DNA of 64,000 nt from contig NZ_BBWW01000001.1 in the NCBI RefSeq assembly GCF_001485215.1, forward strand, positions 2,852,001 to 2,916,000, read 5' to 3'. Under the pieces are notes generated by a model that ran no database searches, was not told the origin of the DNA, and was given only the letters and a program-made list of their open reading frames with translations. Below, piece after piece: positions 37,705-46,090 of this stretch; positions within the stretch are counted from its first letter, which is position 1, and the number at the start of each line of letters is the position of its first letter. The stretch is from Leptolyngbya sp. NIES-2104. GTDB taxonomy: Bacteria; Cyanobacteriota; Cyanobacteriia; Leptolyngbyales; Leptolyngbyaceae. The translations under genes and the position numbers were made by a program.

Positions 37705-38188
37705 TCGCTTTGCCCAAGGTAAAAGTTATCGCGCAAAACAGCAATTTACTTAGAGGATAGATCCCAATTAAGACAATTGAAATTTACCTATTTTTAAGAA
37801 CCTAGCTATTTCACCTTAAAACGTTACAGAACTTCGCAGCTAATAGAAGTAGTTTCTGATTAACTGTCAGTTTCGCTTAACTTCAGAATAGAGTCAAGAT
37901 GAAAACCCATCGAAACGCTTTACATAAATATGTATTTATTTAAGGCTCATCTACTTCTATCGATAGGCTGATCGCCATTGAGGACAGACAGCTGTCTCAA
38001 GCTTGATATATGTCAGAGACATTTAAGTAATATCACGGACAAATTCGTATCTTTTATGAATGGCAAGAAGTAGCTTTTTTACATTGCTTAATATGAGGGG
38101 TTATACCCCATAGGAGTTTAAGAAGGAGTCAAGTAAAAATAGCTACAGTGAGTCAGCTCTTGTTCTACTTAGAACTTCTTAATCCATC
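37705..38188. promoter_or_regulatory. 484-bp gene-free divergent promoter region
   Basis: It separates the DUF2997-Ycf35-ferredoxin genes (minus) from the Ser/Thr kinase gene (plus). I found no gene. It contains several short dyads: AGACAGCTGTCT (37986-37997), ATGTC-AGA-GACAT near 38017-38029, and GGGGT-TAT-ACCCC (38097-38109), 80 bases ahead of the kinase start. A purine-rich AGAAGGAGTC near 38120 could be a leader feature. The dyads are candidate operators. Confidence 0.5.
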
Positions 38189-40042
38189 ATGGTGTCTTCT
38201 ATCACGTCAGGAACTCTGTTACGGCAGCGGTATCTCATTAAGCAAGTCCTTGGTCAAGGCGGATTTGGGCGAACGTATCTTGCGATCGACCAAGAACGCT
38301 TTGATGAATTGTGCGTAATTAAGGAGTTCACTGTCCCGTATCAGGATGATGGATTAGTCGAAAAAGCCAAAACGCTATTTCAGCGGGAAGCCAGTACGCT
38401 CTACCAAATTCAACATCCCCAGATTCCTCGATTTTGGGCAGCATTCGAGAGTGACCAGCGGCTGTTTCTTGTTCAGGATTTTGTACAGGGGCAGACTTAC
38501 CGGAACTTACTGCAAGCGCGGAGACAACAGGGACAGGCATTTTCGGAAGCTGAAATTTTGCACTTGCTGAATCACTTGCTGCCTGTACTGACTTATCTGC
38601 ACGATCGGGATATTGTGCACCGCGACATCTCACCAGAGAACATCATTTTGAAAACGCCAGGAACCCGTGAAATGGTGATTCCGGCAGAAGCGACACCGAC
38701 CACGAATCAAGGATTGCCGGTTCTAATTGACTTTGGAGCGGTGAAAGAAGCGGCAAGCCATTGGCCCATCATTTCAACGATTACACGGGTTGGGAAGGTT
38801 GGATATGCCCCACCCGAACAGTTACAAACCGGAAATGTTTCGCCTCACAGTGACTTGTATGCGTTGGGAGCAACTTGTTTAGTGCTGCTGACTGGACGAG
38901 AACCGCAATCGCTGTTAGATAGTCAAACTTTGGCTTGGCAGTGGCAACGTTACACACAGATCAGTGAAGGATTGGCAAACGTCTTTAGTCAAATGCTGGC
39001 ACTGCATCCGAGCGATCGCTATCAGTCAGCACGAGAAGCTTGGGCGGACTTACAGCCCTTGATGGAAGGATCAGTGAAAAGCACCCTTCTGAATCCAATG
39101 GTGCAGCCTCCCGCATCGATTGATCGAGATATTGCACCTGCGGCACGAGACATCAGTCTCAAACGCACTGCTGCGACAATTAGAACCCAGCTTTTTATGA
39201 CGAGCAATCCTGAGAATCGCGCTTCGGATACGCCTAAATCTGGTTTTTCCAGAAATCCTTCGAGGAAGGTGGCAATGATAAGTCGATGGGCTGTGCCTGC
39301 TGCGATCGCAACAAGTCTACTGGTTTCGACTGGGATTGGATTACATCTGTTTCAGATGACTGACCCGCTACCGAGTACACAGCAAATTAAGACAGATGCC
39401 CCATTTCGGAATGCTGAGGCGGTCAGCGATGGCAAGCCGAAACGAATTGAATTTGTACCTGGAGAAATCTCGGCAGTTGTGCAAGGAAACTTGGTCGAGC
39501 GGAATTTGCAGCCTTACATGATCGAGGCAGCTCAGGGACAAATCATGACTGTGACGATCGAGGGTGCTGGCGTGTCGATGAATTTGCTTCAGCAAAATGG
39601 GCAAGGGATTGATAATTCGTCGTATCAGGCTCGACGTTGGACGGGTCAGCTTCCGAAAAGCGAGAAATATACGATCGAAGTCACTGGAACGGGAGCCTAC
39701 TCGTTAGATATAGCGATTACACCTGTTTCTCAGTTCATCGATTCTGACATTCAGCATGTTCGATTTGCTCGTGGTCAAAGCCAAACGACGGTAACTGGAG
39801 ACATTGAGCCAAAACAGCCGCGCCGATATCTACTCAAGGCATCGGCGGGTCAAATCATGGCAGTTCGGGCGCTGAAAGGCGATGTATCTCTTGCTGTGAC
39901 GGCTCCAAATGGTCAACGAATTAGCGGCAGTTCAGCAGAGACTCGGAACTGGAAGAATCGACTGCCGATGGATGGGGAATACACGATCGAAGTCTCCTCG
40001 AAACGGAAGCAGGATTTTGCTTTAGGATTCGAGATTTATTAG
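38189..40042 (+). CDS. Ser/Thr protein kinase with C-terminal PPC-like repeats
   Basis: A 617-residue Hanks-type kinase. The glycine loop is GQGGFGRTYLA (residues 22-32), the ATP Lys is K45 in CVIKEF, the catalytic loop is HRDISPEN with D146, and the metal loop is DFG at 181-183 in the cyanobacterial DFGAVKEA form. A transmembrane helix follows at about 366-390. The extracytoplasmic tail has two repeats of about 90 residues (about 420-515 and 525-615), each of the pre-peptidase C-terminal (PPC) type with QPYMIEAAQGQIMTV / RRYLLKASAGQIMAV and YTIEV. PPC domains usually sit on secreted proteases, so here they may sense the envelope. A terminator follows. Confidence 0.88.
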   Translation: MVSSITSGTLLRQRYLIKQVLGQGGFGRTYLAIDQERFDELCVIKEFTVPYQDDGLVEKAKTLFQREASTLYQIQHPQIPRFWAAFESDQRLFLVQDFVQGQTYRNLLQARRQQGQAFSEAEILHLLNHLLPVLTYLHDRDIVHRDISPENIILKTPGTREMVIPAEATPTTNQGLPVLIDFGAVKEAASHWPIISTITRVGKVGYAPPEQLQTGNVSPHSDLYALGATCLVLLTGREPQSLLDSQTLAWQWQRYTQISEGLANVFSQMLALHPSDRYQSAREAWADLQPLMEGSVKSTLLNPMVQPPASIDRDIAPAARDISLKRTAATIRTQLFMTSNPENRASDTPKSGFSRNPSRKVAMISRWAVPAAIATSLLVSTGIGLHLFQMTDPLPSTQQIKTDAPFRNAEAVSDGKPKRIEFVPGEISAVVQGNLVERNLQPYMIEAAQGQIMTVTIEGAGVSMNLLQQNGQGIDNSSYQARRWTGQLPKSEKYTIEVTGTGAYSLDIAITPVSQFIDSDIQHVRFARGQSQTTVTGDIEPKQPRRYLLKASAGQIMAVRALKGDVSLAVTAPNGQRISGSSAETRNWKNRLPMDGEYTIEVSSKRKQDFALGFEIY

Positions 40043-40065
40043 CGCTTGATTCACAGGTGATGAAG

Positions 40066-40096
40066 GGCGATCGTGTTGTGCGATCGCCTTTTTTTT
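40066..40096. terminator. HIP1-type hairpin terminator
   Basis: GGCGATCG (40066-40073), loop TGTTGTG, CGATCGCC (40081-40088), then eight T. It ends the kinase transcript and overlaps the stop codon of the convergent DUF4335 gene at 40095. The stem is built from a HIP1-like GCGATCGC word. Confidence 0.85.
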
Positions 40097-41429
40097 ATTG
40101 CGCTTCTAGGAAAGTTTGAACGACACCTTTAGGAGTCAGCCGTAAGCGAATCACAGGTGAACCGCTTCCTTTGATGGGAGAGACAAATTCCTGTCCGCTG
40201 ACTGGAAAAGAAGCATCAAGCAAGCGACCCGCAGCTTCGCCAAGTGGCTCAATTCTATCGATCGTGCCATCGGGCTTGAGGGTAAGCCGATATTCGATGT
40301 CTTCGGTCATGCCTTGTGGCGGTTTCCAGTTTTTCTGGAAGAATGTTCTGACCTCTGCGACTTGAGGAATCGTTGTGCCTGCGGGGACAGGACGAGGCGC
40401 GTTTGCTTGCAGACTTGCGGCTGCGGGAGAAACGCTTCGGGCGATTTCAGTCGAATTTGAGGTAGGAGGAGCCGGAGCAGCATTGGGATTTGCTGAAATG
40501 GTTGGTTTGGAAGGCGTTTTTGTTTGATCTGGAATTGCAGCGACCGGAGCATCTTGCACTGGAATATTAATCTGAGGTGGGGGAGCACTAACCGGAGGCT
40601 CTTGTGAAACTCTGAGGCGGGGCGCTTGGTCGAGTTGAGGGGGAGTGGTCGTTGTTGCGCTGGGCGCGGGCACGGTGGTCGTTGGGGGAAGCGTTGTCAG
40701 CGGTGGGGGAGCGGTGGGTAGAGTCGCGATCGTATTGGGTGCAGGTGTGGTAGGTAGGGGCTGCACTGGGAGACGCTGATCGCTACTGCTAGCAGGTGGG
40801 TTCGCTGCGGTCTGAGTCGGTGCAGTTGGCTCAAAAACTTTTAGGGTGAGCGGCACACCAACACCGATCGCAGCGATTAAGCCTGCGGCGATCGTGCCCC
40901 AAGCAGGAGTGATCGTTTGCCAGCGAGGTTTCTCTAAATTTGGCAGTGTGGTGACATCAGCGGAACATTCATCAAGTGCGGTCGCGAGATCTGCGAGTTG
41001 AACTGCGCTCAGAGCTAGAACAGAGCCAGAAGATTCGTTGGCGAGTGTTCCAAGATGAAGTTCGTGCGAGATCAGTCCCTTGGGTTTCAGATAGATTCCA
41101 GCGGAATTCTGTTCGGACTGAGTGAGAAAGTCGGTGACGGGTTCGGCAACTCCGATCGAGGATTGAGTGCTGAAGCGGCTGGATTGACTGAGAAAGTTTT
41201 GGACGTAGTGGCTGACCGCATCGGTGAGACTTTGGAGTTGATTGCGATCGCCCCTGACGGTGATCCATTGGTCCTCGCTGACTCGTGGATCGTCGAAGCT
41301 GAGTTTGAAGCGGAGATGTTTGAGGACAGATTGCCCCATCCAGCGGGAAAGCGGTGAATCTTTCGCGGCAATCTCTAGGGTGCAGGTCGGTGGGGTGTAA
41401 CGTCGGATAACAGAGGTAGGTGAGGACAT
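40095..41429 (-). CDS. DUF4335 protein with proline-rich middle
   Basis: A 444-residue protein. Residues about 1-150 are the cyanobacterial DUF4335 domain (IRRYTPPTCTLEI at the start, HYVQNFL). One transmembrane helix is at about 173-192 (WGTIAAGLIAAIGVGVPLTL). It is followed by roughly 140 residues of Pro/Thr/Ala-rich sequence, presumably a cell-wall or periplasm-spanning linker, and a C-terminal domain of about 80 residues (VRTFFQKNWKPPQGMTEDIE and LTLKPDGTIDRI), similar to the TonB C-terminal fold. It is 20 bases downstream of the DUF3038 gene; the two families are regularly paired in cyanobacteria. No function is established. Confidence 0.82.
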   Translation of the reverse strand: MSSPTSVIRRYTPPTCTLEIAAKDSPLSRWMGQSVLKHLRFKLSFDDPRVSEDQWITVRGDRNQLQSLTDAVSHYVQNFLSQSSRFSTQSSIGVAEPVTDFLTQSEQNSAGIYLKPKGLISHELHLGTLANESSGSVLALSAVQLADLATALDECSADVTTLPNLEKPRWQTITPAWGTIAAGLIAAIGVGVPLTLKVFEPTAPTQTAANPPASSSDQRLPVQPLPTTPAPNTIATLPTAPPPLTTLPPTTTVPAPSATTTTPPQLDQAPRLRVSQEPPVSAPPPQINIPVQDAPVAAIPDQTKTPSKPTISANPNAAPAPPTSNSTEIARSVSPAAASLQANAPRPVPAGTTIPQVAEVRTFFQKNWKPPQGMTEDIEYRLTLKPDGTIDRIEPLGEAAGRLLDASFPVSGQEFVSPIKGSGSPVIRLRLTPKGVVQTFLEAQ

Positions 41430-41449
41430 GGGTTCAAAGGTTGAGCGCG

Positions 41450-42052
41450 TCAGTTCGGAGGATTGGGCAGGGAACGATCAAGCAAAGTCAGCCAAAGCCG
41501 TCGAACGCCTTGGGGGCTGCCGTAAAAGAGCAGATCGATTAAAAGTTTAAGCGCGAGATGGGTAAGATCATCGGTGGAAGCCATCTCTCCATGTTCCATG
41601 CGCTCTTGATAGGTGTTGTGGAAGGTGTCCAGGTAGTTGCCTAAGAGAGCGGCTTGGTGGGGTTCGCGATTTTGTTCGGTCAGTTGTTCGAGGAGGGCAA
41701 CGGCACGACGAATCAGTTCATTCTGTTGTTTTGCCAGGTGACAGATGATCAGGGTAAGGGCGCGGGCTTCATCGACATCGAGTTTTTTGCGTCCGCCTTG
41801 TCCTTTACGCAAGGGACTCGATTGGCGCAGCCGCCAGAGAGAGACACGATCGCTAATCATCGATTCCAGATTGAGTTCAGAGGCAGCTTGGAGCATGGCT
41901 TCTGAGGAGAGATTGGCGATCGCTTCGAGTGCCAGCAAAATGAGATCCAGTTGGGCTTTGATGTTGTCCAATTGGTCGGGGTTGGGCTGGCGGGAAAGAT
42001 GCGGGTCTTCCCAGTTGGAGGGAGAGGCGGTTGGCTGCACGATCGAGGTCAT
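41450..42052 (-). CDS. DUF3038 protein
   Basis: A 200-residue soluble helical protein. Family segments include LDLILLALEAIANLSSEAM, SLWRLRQSSPLRKGQGGRKK (in which a basic RKGQGGRKK loop is notable) and ALKLLIDLLFYGSPQGVRRL. The ATG at 42052 is chosen over a GTG seven codons earlier for lack of a ribosome site at either. It is the upstream partner of DUF4335; the pair is found in many cyanobacteria and is thought to act together, but no biochemistry is assigned as far as I know. Confidence 0.8.
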   Translation of the reverse strand: MTSIVQPTASPSNWEDPHLSRQPNPDQLDNIKAQLDLILLALEAIANLSSEAMLQAASELNLESMISDRVSLWRLRQSSPLRKGQGGRKKLDVDEARALTLIICHLAKQQNELIRRAVALLEQLTEQNREPHQAALLGNYLDTFHNTYQERMEHGEMASTDDLTHLALKLLIDLLFYGSPQGVRRLWLTLLDRSLPNPPN

Positions 42053-42200
42053 AGATTCAGCGTATATAGACACCCGGACGATGGGTGGATGGTTACAGGT
42101 CTTGAAACAGCGACTCGCTAATTTTCAATTTGTTTCCTCGCCTAAATTCAACCACAAATCAGGCTAGGGACAGGAACGAATCAAAAACTTCTGCCGTTAG

Positions 42201-42890
42201 TTAGAGATTGATTAGGGTTTGGGTGAGGAAATAGGCGATCGCAGCACTTGAAATTGGGACGGTTAGGTTATCAATGCCGAATTTGGAAAAGGCTTCGAGA
42301 GTTGCGGCACTTAATCCGATGACGATCGAGATCAGCCAAATTTCCCAGAGATTACCGATCGTGAATAAAAGGATTAAAGCGCAAACGGTAAAACTGATGA
42401 GCGCCATTGCGCCTGAGCCTTCCCAACTTTTTTTCATGTCCCAAAGTCGGTAAGTGTGTTTTCCGAAGCGTTGACCGATGAGTGCGGCGAATCCATCACC
42501 CCAAGTCATCACAAGAATCCCGATCGCTGCATATTGCGGTTGAGCGATCGACCAAAACCACGCCACCAAAACGCCGATACTCACCGCATAGAAGAACGTT
42601 CCGAAGCTTTTCCGCCCGATGCTGTTGATGTTTGGAAGAATCGGAATGTAGTAGGAAATGAGGGCAACTGCACTAAATAAAATCGAGGCACTCACGCCCA
42701 GCCACATCGGAGTATTGAGCCACCAGGCAAGCAAAATCACGTTTCCTGTGCCGATGTGAACGACTTTGCGAACCAGTTCGTTATTGCCTGTAGCACGATT
42801 GACAATTTCAGCACATAAGCCAACGATCGACAGCCAGAAAAGGACGATCGCAATTTGTCCGAATAGAGAATGAATCCAGCTAGAAATCAC
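42201..42890 (-). CDS. Phytol kinase-like/polyprenol kinase family membrane protein
   Basis: A 229-residue integral membrane protein with six or seven transmembrane helices and the CTP-dependent lipid-alcohol kinase pattern of VTE5, SEC59 and DGK1: RKVVHIGTGNVILLAWWL near residue 41, GILVMTWGDGFAALIGQRFG near residue 123 (the WGDGFAALIG nucleotide-binding loop) and a KKSWEGSGAMALIS block. In photosynthetic organisms the VTE5 group phosphorylates phytol released from chlorophyll, so the product can be reused for tocopherol and phylloquinone. A VTE6-like DUF92 gene (61282) for the next step is also in the window. Confidence 0.85.
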   Translation of the reverse strand: MISSWIHSLFGQIAIVLFWLSIVGLCAEIVNRATGNNELVRKVVHIGTGNVILLAWWLNTPMWLGVSASILFSAVALISYYIPILPNINSIGRKSFGTFFYAVSIGVLVAWFWSIAQPQYAAIGILVMTWGDGFAALIGQRFGKHTYRLWDMKKSWEGSGAMALISFTVCALILLFTIGNLWEIWLISIVIGLSAATLEAFSKFGIDNLTVPISSAAIAYFLTQTLINL

Positions 42891-42919
42891 AAGTTTCCAT
42901 CTAACCCGATGTCTTAACT

Positions 42920-43189
42920 CTATCGGGTTTTGAGGTCAGAGAGAATCGTCCAAGCGCCAAAGCGATCGCCGTAATACGCCAGAATTTTTTCAACCTGCGA
43001 TCGAGCCTGAGAATCGTTGGGGTTAGAAAATTCGATCTCTAAACTTTCGATTTGTGAAAGCGTGTACTCAAACTGTTGAGAAGTCTGTGGAGTCAAGCGA
43101 GTTTGAACCCCATCGACTTGAGTTAAATGAACTGCAACTTCTCGATAAACTGCCAGCGGTAGGGTTGGATTCTGAACTGAATAACTCAC
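42920..43189 (-). CDS. Hypothetical protein coupled to pedR
   Basis: An 89-residue soluble protein of unknown function: a short beta start (SYSVQNPTLPLAVYREVAVHL), a middle with many Thr/Gln, and a C-terminal helix (SQARSQVEKILAYYGDRFGAW). I place the start at the GTG at 43189, whose GTGA overlaps the stop of the pedR gene, so it is translationally coupled; a longer ATG-initiated frame from 43237 would run inside pedR. It is not a frameshifted part of pedR because both frames are complete. The stop is 29 bases before the phytol kinase gene. Confidence 0.6.
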   Translation of the reverse strand: MSYSVQNPTLPLAVYREVAVHLTQVDGVQTRLTPQTSQQFEYTLSQIESLEIEFSNPNDSQARSQVEKILAYYGDRFGAWTILSDLKTR

Positions 43190-43470
43190 GTCGATGCCCC
43201 ATTTCCATTCGGATTGTACGGCGGTAACGTGCAGCAATTCACTTCATCAAGGCAAACTTTACCCCACTGCAACGCCCAACGAACGAGCGCGACTCGATTT
43301 TCAGTCTCGGTCTTCGTCAGAATATTGCTGATGTGATTGTCTACTGTACGCTTACTGATTTCGAGCTTTTCCGCAATGTCTTGATTGGTTAAGCCAGCGG
43401 CGACTAATTCAATAACCTGCAACTCGCGTTCTGAAAGAGGCGCTTGTGCTTGAGATTCACCGTCTGACAT
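43186..43470 (-). CDS. pedR: PedR-like small LuxR-type regulator
   Basis: A 94-residue protein made only of a LuxR/GerE helix-turn-helix: SERELQVIELVAAGLTNQD and IAEKLEISKRTVDNHISNIL, with no receiver domain. After it comes a WALQWGKVCLDEVNCC tail with Cys73, Cys79 and Cys80. PedR of Synechocystis is the same size, lacks a receiver, and uses a conserved Cys near position 80 to sense photosynthetic electron flow through thioredoxin, so the gene probably represses or activates light-responsive genes in the same way. The ortholog call is from memory of the family. Its stop overlaps the start of the downstream gene. Confidence 0.82.
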   Translation of the reverse strand: MSDGESQAQAPLSERELQVIELVAAGLTNQDIAEKLEISKRTVDNHISNILTKTETENRVALVRWALQWGKVCLDEVNCCTLPPYNPNGNGAST

Positions 43471-43656
43471 AAGGATATCCCTACGCTGTGTATATGTACT
43501 TATCGCTAATTCTATTCTAGGTGGAAATGCTCAATTCGCAAATCGAATCTCTAATAGAAACGATTGAAGCTGAAGGGATTTGGACGAATCCACATTGATT
43601 TGAGGAAAATCGTTAGACTAAGAGAAGCTTATATCTAGAAGGGTTTGAGGCGGATC

Positions 43657-44166
43657 ATGCAGCATCCGAAATCAGGTTCCGTATCTTCAGAACGCCGCAC
43701 GTTGAATTATCAGGAGCCGTACCCCTGTCCGATTTGTCGGCATGGACAGGTAGAAGGATTGACGCTAATGGATGCGTTTGCGTGTAATTTTTGCCGCCAT
43801 ATCTTCACTGCAAACTTAAAAGAACAAACGGTGCACGTCGAGGATAGTTCGCAACCGATGACGTGGCGATGGAACGGGCGCAAGTGGCAGGCGGCGAATC
43901 AGACGGATTTGGATTTGTCGATTGTCATTTGGATCGTTGGAATTGCGCTGGTGCTCTTGCCGCCGAGCTTGATTTGGCTTCCGGCTCAGATTTTTGTACC
44001 ACTTGAGGGGAGTTCAGGAAATTGGTTTCCGATGTTTTGGATTGGGTTAACGTTTTTCTGTCACTTTGCGTTTGTGGGTTGGCTGATGGCAGAACATTAT
44101 CAATTGCCGTTTTATGTGGCGGGAAAAATTAGGATTCGACGCTGGTTAGAGCGGTTTAGCAACTAG
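43657..44166 (+). CDS. Zinc-ribbon membrane protein of unknown function
   Basis: A 169-residue protein with an N-terminal CPIC and CNFC pair (zinc ribbon, residues about 25-48), a middle basic/aromatic WRWNGRKWQA element, then two transmembrane helices (about 89-115 and 127-151) and a basic RIRRWLERFSN tail. The ATG at 43657 is chosen over TTG at 43645 because GAGG lies six bases ahead of it. The architecture resembles cyanobacterial proteins of the zinc-ribbon membrane type with no assigned role. The end overlaps the convergent Uma2 gene stop by four bases. Confidence 0.7.
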   Translation: MQHPKSGSVSSERRTLNYQEPYPCPICRHGQVEGLTLMDAFACNFCRHIFTANLKEQTVHVEDSSQPMTWRWNGRKWQAANQTDLDLSIVIWIVGIALVLLPPSLIWLPAQIFVPLEGSSGNWFPMFWIGLTFFCHFAFVGWLMAEHYQLPFYVAGKIRIRRWLERFSN

Positions 44167-44741
44167 CGGAAAACGCGGCTGAGGTCGAGAACGAATCCGG
44201 GCAAAACTGTTTCACCAGAGAGCGTGGCGGGATTTTGTAGGGTTTCGACGGGCTGACCTTGGCGGTAGATTTTGACTTGCTTTGTGATTGGATCGAGCAG
44301 CCCGCCCAAACGTACGCCATTCTCCATGTACTCTTGCATTTTGGCTTCTAGATCTTCGAGGTCGTCGGTTCGAGATCGTAGTTCAATCACGAAATCAGGC
44401 GCGATCGGTGGAAATCGTTCTTGTTGTTCTAGGGTTAAAGCGTTCCAGCGATCGTTGGTGATCCAAGCAACATCAGGAGAGCGTTTTGCGCCGTTCGGTA
44501 GCTGAAATATGGTTGAAGAGTCAAATCCTTCACCAAGTTGAGTCTGCTCAACCCAAATTCCAAATAGGGTGGTCAAACTAAAATTTCGTTTTCCAGAACC
44601 TCCGCCTGTTGGGGGCATAACAATTAACGCTCCTTCTGCCGTGGATTCGATTCTAAGGTCTGGATTTTGTTGGCAGAACTTGTAAAATTCGTCATCGGTT
44701 AGCTCGATCGTAGGACGGAGATTGATCACTAAGGCAGTCAT
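44163..44741 (-). CDS. Uma2 family protein
   Basis: A 192-residue Uma2 protein of the third subgroup in this window: the first block is LTDDEFYKFCQQNPDLRIE, then LIVMPPTGGGSGKRN, RSPDVAWI, and DFVIELRSRTDDLEDLEAKM, in which the catalytic Glu is followed by LRSRTDDLEDLEAKM rather than VVSPG. A Glu/Asp-rich linker and GLLDPITKQVKIYR follow. It is convergent with the zinc-ribbon membrane gene (four-base overlap) and lies 81 bases upstream (in map terms) of a tandem Uma2 pair. No function beyond a restriction-endonuclease-like fold is established. Confidence 0.86.
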   Translation of the reverse strand: MTALVINLRPTIELTDDEFYKFCQQNPDLRIESTAEGALIVMPPTGGGSGKRNFSLTTLFGIWVEQTQLGEGFDSSTIFQLPNGAKRSPDVAWITNDRWNALTLEQQERFPPIAPDFVIELRSRTDDLEDLEAKMQEYMENGVRLGGLLDPITKQVKIYRQGQPVETLQNPATLSGETVLPGFVLDLSRVFR

Positions 44742-44821
44742 GGGTTGCCTCGCTGAATTGATATCTGTAGCGTAGCAAGAAGGGTCGCGAAAGCATTGGG
44801 AGATTGTAGAAAACGATACTT

Positions 44822-45418
44822 TTAACGATCGCTTCCCGCTCGCAGAATTTGCTCGGCTGTCAGTTGTAGGTCTGGAAACGTGGGAGACAAAACATAATCG
44901 CTTCCTCGAAATTCGCTCGATCGATAAACACCATTCTCAAGTCTCAGCACCGTAACAACTTCTCGACTCGGATCGACCTGCCAGAATTCCGCAATGCCTC
45001 GCGCTGCATACTCGCGGGGTTTCTCGACATAATCGCGATCGTAATTTGCGCTTCCGACGTTGCCCGGTGAAACCACTTCGACGACGAGATCCGGAGGAGG
45101 CATCTCTGCACTGATCAAATCGCTTTTTGCTCCTTCTAGTGCATCGGCGCATTCAGGAGACAGCACCATAAAATCAGGTTGGCGTGCGGTGACTTCCTGG
45201 CTGCTCACAGCGATCTGTGTTCCAATCACCAGTAGTTCTGTCGGTAGCCCGAATCGAAGAAAAGCACCAAATAGGAATGATGCAATCTTGCGATTTTGTC
45301 TACTTTCTTGAGGCAAAGCGATCAACTCCCCATTCACCAACTCGTAACGGGTATCTGTCCCGTCGTCATAGTCAAGATATTCTTCGATCGTTCTAAAGCG
45401 TGGTTTGGCTTGTGTCAT
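44822..45418 (-). CDS. Uma2 family protein (tandem duplicate, copy 1)
   Basis: A 198-residue Uma2 protein. It shares its first 25 residues (MTQAKPRFRTIEEYLDYDDG onward), the EYAARGIxEFW block and the final SPTFPDLQLTAEQILRAG with the next gene at 45484-46086, and closely resembles 12678-13295. The catalytic pattern is VNGELIALP, RQPDFMVL, DLVVEVVSPGN and the YVEKPREYAARGIAEFW Lys. The 44 bases directly ahead of its start match the 3' end of scpA, showing that the Uma2 gene was duplicated as a unit with the scpA tail. Confidence 0.87.
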   Translation of the reverse strand: MTQAKPRFRTIEEYLDYDDGTDTRYELVNGELIALPQESRQNRKIASFLFGAFLRFGLPTELLVIGTQIAVSSQEVTARQPDFMVLSPECADALEGAKSDLISAEMPPPDLVVEVVSPGNVGSANYDRDYVEKPREYAARGIAEFWQVDPSREVVTVLRLENGVYRSSEFRGSDYVLSPTFPDLQLTAEQILRAGSDR

Positions 45419-45462
45419 GGCGTTAATTCGTTAGAACAGACTCCGTAAGCTCGATCGCGCTT
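45419..45462 (-). pseudogene. Relic of the scpA 3' end
   Basis: Read on the minus strand, this segment spells AIELTESVLTN and a stop, then ATG of the Uma2 gene. The true scpA ends PIELAESVLTD and a stop, also followed after a few bases by a Uma2 ATG. The segment is a leftover of the duplication and has no function of its own. Confidence 0.7.
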
Positions 45463-45483
45463 AGTCCAAAAATGTTGGCTTGC

Positions 45484-46086
45484 TTATCTTCCCGCTCTCA
45501 AAATTTGCTCGGCTGTCAGTTGTAGGTCTGGAAACGTGGGAGACATAACGCGATCGCTTCCTCGAAATTCGCTCGATCGATAAATCCCGTCTTCAAGATT
45601 CAACACCATCACGACGACTCTAGGTCGATCGATCCTCCAGAACTCAGGAATTCCTCGTGCTGCATACTCGCGTGGCTTCTCAACGTAATCGCGCTGATAA
45701 TTATCGCTACTCGCTTTACCAGGCGAAACGATTTCGATCACCAGCGAGGGGGTTGGCATTCCTGCTCTAATCACATCGCTGTCAGCCTCTTCTGGAAGTG
45801 CGTCTAATGCGTTTGCACACTCCTGAGATAGGACAACCAAATCAGGCTGCCGCGCAGTCACTTTACGGCTTGTGACTTCAATTTGTGCCCCAATGGTGAG
45901 CAGGTCTGATGCAATGCCCAGTTTAAGGAACGCCTCGAATAGAAATGAAGCGATTTTATGGTTTCGTCTACTTTCAGGGGGCAATTCCACTAACTCTCCA
46001 TCAACTAACTCGTAACGGGTATCTGTTCCGTCGTCATAATCGAGATATTCTTCGATCGTTCTAAAGCGTGGTTTGGCTTGTGTCAT
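45484..46086 (-). CDS. Uma2 family protein (tandem duplicate, copy 2)
   Basis: A 200-residue Uma2 protein directly downstream of scpA (the ATG at 46086 lies four bases after the scpA stop). I chose this ATG because the protein then starts exactly like its duplicate (MTQAKPRFRTIEEYLDYDDG); a frame from 46116 would run inside scpA. Catalytic blocks: VDGELVELP, RQPDLVVL, SLVIEIVSPGK, EKPREYAARGIPEFWRID. The internal linker around residues 110-125 differs from copy 1. It probably belongs to the same transcript as scpA. Confidence 0.87.
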   Translation of the reverse strand: MTQAKPRFRTIEEYLDYDDGTDTRYELVDGELVELPPESRRNHKIASFLFEAFLKLGIASDLLTIGAQIEVTSRKVTARQPDLVVLSQECANALDALPEEADSDVIRAGMPTPSLVIEIVSPGKASSDNYQRDYVEKPREYAARGIPEFWRIDRPRVVVMVLNLEDGIYRSSEFRGSDRVMSPTFPDLQLTAEQILRAGR

Positions 46087-46090
46087 GGCA

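Noticed and set aside
38070-38082. NtcA-like site GTA-N-TAC upstream of the kinase
   Set aside because: The spacer is seven bases (GCTTTTT) instead of eight, and no matching -10 box at the right distance was found.
43186-43237. Overlapping frames of the pedR-like gene and its downstream gene read as one frameshifted gene
   Set aside because: The pedR frame is complete with a natural end and the second frame has a GTG start in a GTGA overlap, a normal coupled arrangement, so no frameshift is needed.
43527-43598. 23-codon frame starting MLNSQIESLIE upstream of the zinc-ribbon membrane gene
   Set aside because: The ribosome-site spacing is only two bases and there is no family or conservation evidence, so it is probably not a gene.
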